From: Sipunculus nudus
Taxonomy: Eukaryota; Annelida; Sipuncula; Golfingiida; Sipunculidae
Direction: 5' to 3'
Length of the DNA: 64,000 nt
NCBI GenBank assembly: GCA_026874595.1
Contig: CM049317.1
Coordinates: 40,698,401-40,762,400, forward strand
Of the stretch, positions 57,691 to 64,000 are shown piece after piece. The translations under genes were made by a program, and so were the position numbers. Position 1 is the stretch's first letter. Each line of letters opens with the position of its first letter. The notes below the pieces were generated by a model. That model had not been told where the DNA came from, did no database searches, and saw only the letters and a list, made by a program, of their open reading frames with translations.

Positions 57691-58920
57691 TTTATTCTTT
57701 GTATATATAGCTGGTCATACAGAAACTGGGGGTTTAAATGTAAATTTCTGCTTTTTACATACAACGTGTCACGTAACATACATGAATTCACAATTAACAC
57801 TGCAGCACCTCTTAAAACCATTGGCGCTGCCCTTAACTACCTGCTATCAAGTGACAGAACAGCCATCTGGAGCTCTGTTTCAAAATCTAAACTTAAATCT
57901 AATAAAAATGGCAAAATGATTTCTTTGAGTATACTTCCACTCACATCTATTATTTCTGATTTGAATATTTTTTTTTTCTATTTTAAGTAAAACCATATTA
58001 TTCCGGATAATACCAGTGTAGCCCAAAGGCATTTTTTTTTTCTTTTTCTTTTCTCCTTTTTAACCATTTCTAATTATAATCATTACACATTATCCTAACT
58101 ATTTGTTACTGTTTCTGCAACTTTTAAGACTTATTTTATAAATAAAATAACTAATCTTATTTACTATTTAGGTTTGGATTTCAAAAAGGTTCGGATTAAT
58201 ATGTTTACTATTTTGCGAAAAGGATAATAATATTGTTAATGATAAACAAAATCTATGAGTTACTTTTATCAATATGATAATTATTTGGGTTCTCAGATTT
58301 ATTGTCCATAAAGTCAATTCCACATTGGTTCTAATTGTAGCTCTACAATTCTTTGTATACTCTTTCTTAAATCTTTTACAAATTATAATTTAATTTTGTC
58401 TTTATACTGGTTGTATTCATAATATATAGTTGCTTATTATTCTTAAATGTTTAAATCAATTATGCCTAATTCATTTAATATCAAATATGCTTTGAATGTT
58501 AGTCAAATTTCCTCTTAGATGGTTCCTCAGACTTTCAATGGTATTTTATCTTCACCCTATTTAGTATAAGTTCATCAAAATATAATCTTATCACATTAAA
58601 ATACTATCAGTATGATCCTCATCTTTTATGGCAATTACGATATACTAGTAGAGAGATATACTAGTAGTTTTACTGTTGTATATAATATATATATAGGTTT
58701 ACTCCAGAGAATGTTAATATCTGTAGAACCAATTATCTGTGAAAAAAAAAAGTATATCCATAAATACATATCACAAGTATAAATTTTTCATCCAAGAAAG
58801 TAATTCACTTTCAATATATTATTAAAACTAAACCTATGTATACTACAAGGAGGGACTATTATTATCCCCATTTACCTGTAATTGTGTCAACAGATGACAC
58901 TAACATAAAATATATGGCAT
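57691..58920. other. AT-rich intergenic DNA, no supported gene
   Basis: Short overlapping ORFs at 57683-57990 lack recognisable features. No ORF1 for LINE C was found here. Confidence 0.5.
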
Positions 58921-61335
58921 AGTATTGATTCTAATACTGAACTAATATACACCTCTTCCCTTAATGTATATATTTTTTTTTTTTTTTTAAAGATAAATCT
59001 GAAGTACCTCTTGGTGCAAAAAAATATAACCACAGACTTACATAAAAATGTGTCTAATGTATAGCAAATCCTAACAATCCTGATCTGGTAGTGCTCAAAT
59101 ACCTTAAAGTATCTAGATGCAAACATTTTTCATGAGTATCAATTTAATACAAGTGCCTGCTTGTTATGTCAACCCTTAACATTTTACCCTATAATGTATA
59201 CAGTTCTATGGGCACAGATAGAAACACTGACTTACTATATCCAACATATCAATCAATATTGTGTTTATCAGCATACATGTATAAGGATGTATAAGTTAAC
59301 TATTAATTTGACAGCATTTTATATTTATGGTCATGTATGTTCAACAACTAAAGTAACATATTTCAGTGTAACTCAAAAGCTATAATAAAAAGTTTAAAAA
59401 CATATGCAAAATATTAAATAAACAGATGGAATATTCTAAACCTGGCTTTCCAATAAAAACTCATATACAGTTTAAGCTGTGCCCTTTGTACTACAGCTTT
59501 TAACATCAGTATAGTAGTTTTTTTTTTTTTTTTTTTTTTAAATGTTGAGGTGACAATTAATTTATATAACAGCACAAACCTAATGACAGTTAATACCCTT
59601 TTAGCACAGGGGTCTGTATAAGTTGTGATCATAACATTTTCTGTCACTAACTCATGATTATTTTAAATTTAATTCTTTCTATACCTGTATTAGAAGTATA
59701 CAAAATGTCCCACTTTGTGTCTCTTGATATAAACAATTCTAAGGGATCAGTAAAAACTGGCCTGTAACATCGTGTTAATCAGTATTATGTGGATCAGCTT
59801 ACCTGTATATAGATATCAACACATCACTTTTGGGGGAAAAAGCAGTTCAGCGGCCTAGGCAAGTATCATATTTCAGTGTACCTCAAAAGATACAATTAAA
59901 AACCTAAAACATATGCAAAGTCAGAAGTAAAAAAACAGAATATTCTCAATATGCTTTTCTTTCAAATTAAAGCTCAACTTCTGTTTAGGTTGTACTCCTT
60001 TTACTACATCTTTTAGAATAGTAATGTTTAAATATATTAATTTGACAAAATAATTTATGTTACAGCATAGCCCAAATGACAGCAAATACTCTTTTAGTAT
60101 AATGGTCTGTCTATTGTCCAATTAAAGTTGTGATCATAACATATTCTGTCACTGCATCATAACTATTGTAAATTAAATTCAAACCACGCCTGTATTAGAA
60201 GTATACAAAATGTCCCACTTTGTATACACTTGGTATAAACAATTATATGCACTCAATAGAGAACTGGTTGATTACAACATGTCAATGTGTATTATGTGGA
60301 TCAGCATAAATGTCTATATCTACCAACACATCAGTTTTGTGGAAAACAAAATACTAAAAAAGATAACTAACATCCATATGATAGCATTTTTATATGCATC
60401 TGTGTTTTTATCAAATACAACTTTAAAGAGAGCTAATGTACACCACATAATTTCAAAACAACTTCATAGTCTATTTTACAGCTTAATTAACATATTTCAG
60501 TGTATCTTGTAAGCTGCCCTAAAAGACCTAAACATGTGAGAAGAAAAATGTCAATGGGTGAAAAAATGTCAATGTTGAGATGTGTCTCCTTCACTACATA
60601 TTTCAGCATAAAGAATGATATTTTTTAAATGCTGAAATAACCATGTTACAACGTAAACCAATTGATAGGTACTACCCTTTTAGTCAGTGCAATTTTTTTT
60701 TTTTTTTTTTTTTATTTTCACTGAATCATGTTTATTTATAAATTAACTCATACTCAACCTTAATTGGAGGTGCATAAAATGTCCCATTTTTTTCCTCTTG
60801 GGACCACAAGTTGTTTTTCATATTATACTGTGTACCATTCTATGGATTTAGTAGAGAACTGATTGTAACATTTTGTTAATATTGTATAGATCAGCATACA
60901 TGCACATATACATACATAAATACATATACGTACCCAGATAACAACATATCCAGAAAAAAAAAAAAAACTGTTTGCCATATGAAACTCTAAGAAAAACCAT
61001 CAGTAAATTCAACACATTTCAGTATATCCCAGTAGCTGTAGTAACACATATGTGAAATGAAAAATAAATAAATGAAATATTCTCAACCTGGCATTCTTGT
61101 TAATAAAAGAAGAAAAATGTTCTGTTTAAGATGTGCTCCTTTAACTACACATTTCAGCAGTAGTAGTAATTTTTTAAATATATTACAATAAAATTATTAT
61201 TACTTGGACTAAATGATTGGCAATATCTCTTTAGTACAGAGGTCTATTCACTGCCAAAATTGTAAGTAGTATTGAAAAATAATTTATATGTTCAGTATAT
61301 TTAATAATATACAAGTTATGATTATAAAGTACCAG
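58921..61335. repeat. Diverged 0.5-0.6-kb tandem repeat, 4-5 units
   Basis: A marker CATATTTCAGTGTA.CTCAAAA recurs at about 59357, 59867, 60489 and (as CACATTTCAGTATATCCC) 61011, spacing 510, 622 and 522 bases. Other shared blocks in order are GAATATTCT.AACCTGGC, CTCCTTT.ACTACA, GTATACAAAATGTCCCACTT and TTATGTGGATCAGC. T runs of varying length sit at the same place in several units. It is noncoding and clearly diverged. Confidence 0.8.
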
Positions 61336-63002
61336 GAATGTTTTCTTTCAATGCATCATGCATGTTTATAACATGTTTGATTAATACCATAGGTTTTTGG
61401 AAGTGGATAATGAAAACAAATGTGCAATACTTTATTCACCGAGCCAGAATGGTCATCTGTCTTTGTTAAACTTTTATAAAATGATACATACCAGAAACAG
61501 TATTGTTTAATATTTGCAAATATACTTCACTATGGCTGCAACATCTGGAATCTATCTGAGTGACAGTTGTGTTTAAATACCCATTTAACAAATACTTCCC
61601 AGAGTTTCACATTCATATTCAGATCAATACAATAGTAATAGGAATAATAAGCTCCATCATTCATCATCTTATGCTCCTTTTTCACAGAAATCTTGTATTA
61701 TTCATGTATTACTGTGTTTTTAACAATTTCGCTTGAAAATGAGTCACCTGACACAATGATAAAGTTTTTCTTTTTAATAATATCCCAAATGTGTAAGTTA
61801 AGATGAATACTAATCTTATAATACAAAAAATTATGGTTACTACTCTTGTATTGACATCTATAAACGTTTTCTATAAAATTTTCCTGATGTTTTCAATATT
61901 AAAGGGAGAAAAAAGAAACATTTTAAGTTGTTTTTTTTTTTTTTCACCATTAAAAGGTAATCTTGATATGGTGAAATCCACTCTAAAAGGTATGTCACCA
62001 CAAACAGTTTATATCACCTAAACCCATCTGCTTTCAGTTCGCTATATATGTATTATACTTCTTAGAATAAACACATGTATATCCCTATTTAAACTAATCA
62101 TGATTTATCCTCCAGGATAACAAAATTCAAAAGTCGATACATTCAAAGAATAACTGAGTTTACAACTGCTGGTACACAAATAATGATGTTTCACAATCTG
62201 TAAAGTGAAATCTCATGTAAAAGTCTTATTCCCTTTGTCACTTGCTGATCTGATCAATATATAACATTTAAGGTGTAAAAGTAATATTATAGAATTAGCC
62301 GGGGATACCATAATATTGCAATTCATACACACACATATACATATACATACATATGCATAAGCACACAAACATTTACATATATATACATATACATACATAA
62401 ATTGTACCCGTGACAGTCACTGTTTTATTTATATTACTATAAACTTTGCTCTAAATCATTGACCCAGAAAAATAGTCTCGGGTTAGGCGAAATAATGAAC
62501 CCCATAAATGTTACTGACATCTTGAAAACTTGGCCAAAAATCATAACATGTAGCCTTGTAGGAAAAAAAAAAAAAAAAAGGATATCAATATGTATCAATG
62601 ACAATATCAGACAGACGTACTTTCCATGATATACAGCAGTTAATTTCCCTTAAATTTGTAAAAAATAAGAATAGAACGATCAACCAATATTTCAGGATAT
62701 GATATTTAACTAAACTTTGAAATATAACACTACTACTGGTACTAATAATAATGTTTATGGTAGTAAAGTATAGTTTATTACCCAATTTCAACAGTTAACG
62801 CTTTTTTAACAAAAAATGGAATTGACAAAGGGAAATGACATGAAAACAGTTTTTACTGTAACATAATAGCACACTAGATTTATGTCATATTAAAAAGAAC
62901 GTATAATACAGACCAGAAAAAAGAACGTTTGCCTTCTCAGGTCACTCATGTTAAAATGTTTGTTTTGAGCGATAATCAGGGTAACCCACGGCAATAAATA
63001 AA
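61336..63002. other. AT-rich intergenic DNA, no supported gene
   Basis: Contains a CATATA/CACACA microsatellite at about 62325-62400 and several poly-T/poly-A runs; no gene seen. Confidence 0.5.
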
Positions 63003-63260
63003 ACTCGGAAGTCGGAAGTCGGAAGCCTTCGGAAGTCGGAAGCCGTTTTAATTTTTACTATAATGTTAAAAATAACGATCATACCAACACTTTTTCGTGT
63101 TAAAATGTAAGATATAGACCTCCTTTGCAAAACCAGGAAGTTGCACAAACGTATATTCCCATATATGAAAATTAAAGCATTTTTAATGCGTCGGAAACCT
63201 CTCGGAAGTCATCCTGAGGTGTCAGATGATGTTCAAAATGCATAAAACTCGGAAGTCAAG
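63003..63260. repeat. CGGAAGTC cluster
   Basis: ACTCGGAAGTC and shortened forms occur five times at 63003-63045, again in CTCGGAAGTCATCC (about 63200) and ACTCGGAAGTCAAG (about 63248). ATAAAACTCGGAAGTC is shared by the first and last. The GGAAGT core is ETS-factor-like. Confidence 0.6.
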
Positions 63261-64000
63261 ACCATAGCACCAACCGACAATTAATGACACAGAAAAAAGT
63301 CTTTATGTATTTGAATAAAATTATAATGTATATTACTAATTAAACATAATTATATATAAAATATATAAAAAAATAAATGCTGAAATATACATTCAAATGT
63401 AATACATTATATATCATATCGTGACGTAATATTTTAATATGGAGTGTTATTTTTTATAAATAAAATATAAAAGCATTTTAAATTTCGTAATTTTATCAAA
63501 ATGGTGTAATAATTCTTTTAGAATAAAATATTATATCATATAAAAAAAATTAAGTATAACTTAAACAACATTTATTTGTATTATAATAATTTTACATATA
63601 TAATACTATTCAAGTATTTGATAAAATACATGTATAAATTTTTATATTAATGTAAAAAAGTATCAAACTGTCGCATCCTTGCAGAAACTGGTAAAACCGT
63701 AAGAAAAGTCCATTCAGTTTTGTAATAATAAAACTAATTTATTTTATCCATTAGGGTGCTATATACAATATAAATTAAACTAAATTTTATCCATGCAATA
63801 GGATGCTTTATATGGATGTGGAATGCATATAACTCTCCAAGGCTTGCTGAATACTGATCACCCAACGTATCAGGAAACATTTTTAGAACATAGCACAGAC
63901 AATTTGCATAAAACATTATAAAAACACTTCCAAAATATTTCGAAAATTTAAAAATATATAAAACTACATATAACTGTGAAAGATTTTAAAAAAAGGCATG
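63261..64000. other. Very AT-rich end of window, no gene
   Basis: Only a 60-codon unsupported minus ORF; long A/T stretches. Confidence 0.5.

Overview
The window is eukaryotic and almost certainly metazoan. It is AT-rich, gene-poor and crowded with retrotransposons, and its one convincing host gene carries a phosphotyrosine-binding (PTB/PID) domain, which is animal-specific. The repeat style (repeats carrying GACGGA runs, GCCCCCGCC-bounded repeats, L1/Tx1-like LINEs with a separate ORF1, tRNA-derived heads, hAT-like MITEs) suggests a mollusc, most likely a bivalve. The species assignment is inference.

Layout. 0-10 kb: an orphan LINE ORF1 relic, a diverged long-unit tandem repeat, a LINE tail fragment and an 877-bp solo LTR with a perfect 5-bp target-site duplication (TSD). 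10.19-11.18 kb: an uninterrupted 327-codon PTB-domain gene. 11.6-17.7 kb: repeats, including a Helitron-like element and a tRNA-like SINE head. 17.9-22.3 kb: decayed LINE A (minus strand). 25.1-32.0 kb: a homogeneous 63-bp satellite of about 110 copies. 33.6-34.6 kb: a 33-bp minisatellite block, segmentally duplicated. 35.26-36.31 kb: a foldback-like transposon built of TTGGT/ACCAA motifs around a tRNA-like core. 37.9-46.3 kb: a broken Ty3/gypsy element with a nearly full-length LINE (LINE B) inside it. 48.0-51.6 kb: seven palindromic RFX X-box-like sites. 53.3-57.7 kb: LINE C, with an almost open ORF2 and a hAT-like MITE inside it. 58.9-61.3 kb: a diverged 0.5-0.6 kb tandem repeat. 63.0-63.3 kb: a small CGGAAGTC cluster.

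The strongest observations are four. (1) The Gypsy element ends in RT-RNase H directly before its polypurine tract and 3' LTR, with no downstream integrase; with an exact 5-bp TSD this suggests a Gmr1-like pol order. Its upstream half was lost at the LINE B junction. (2) The foldback element contains an internal Pol III A/B-box core. (3) Palindromic X-boxes are arrayed across 3.5 kb, partly on duplicated units. (4) The 63-bp satellite is long and homogeneous, with recurring 7-bp deletion variants.

The genes do not form a pathway: one host gene sits in layered mobile DNA. Relative ages are partly readable. The hAT MITE is younger than LINE C. LINE B joined Gypsy after or together with loss of its upstream half. 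The Gypsy landed in an older repeat of about 170 bp. All alignments were made by eye, so boundaries given as approximate may move by tens of bases.
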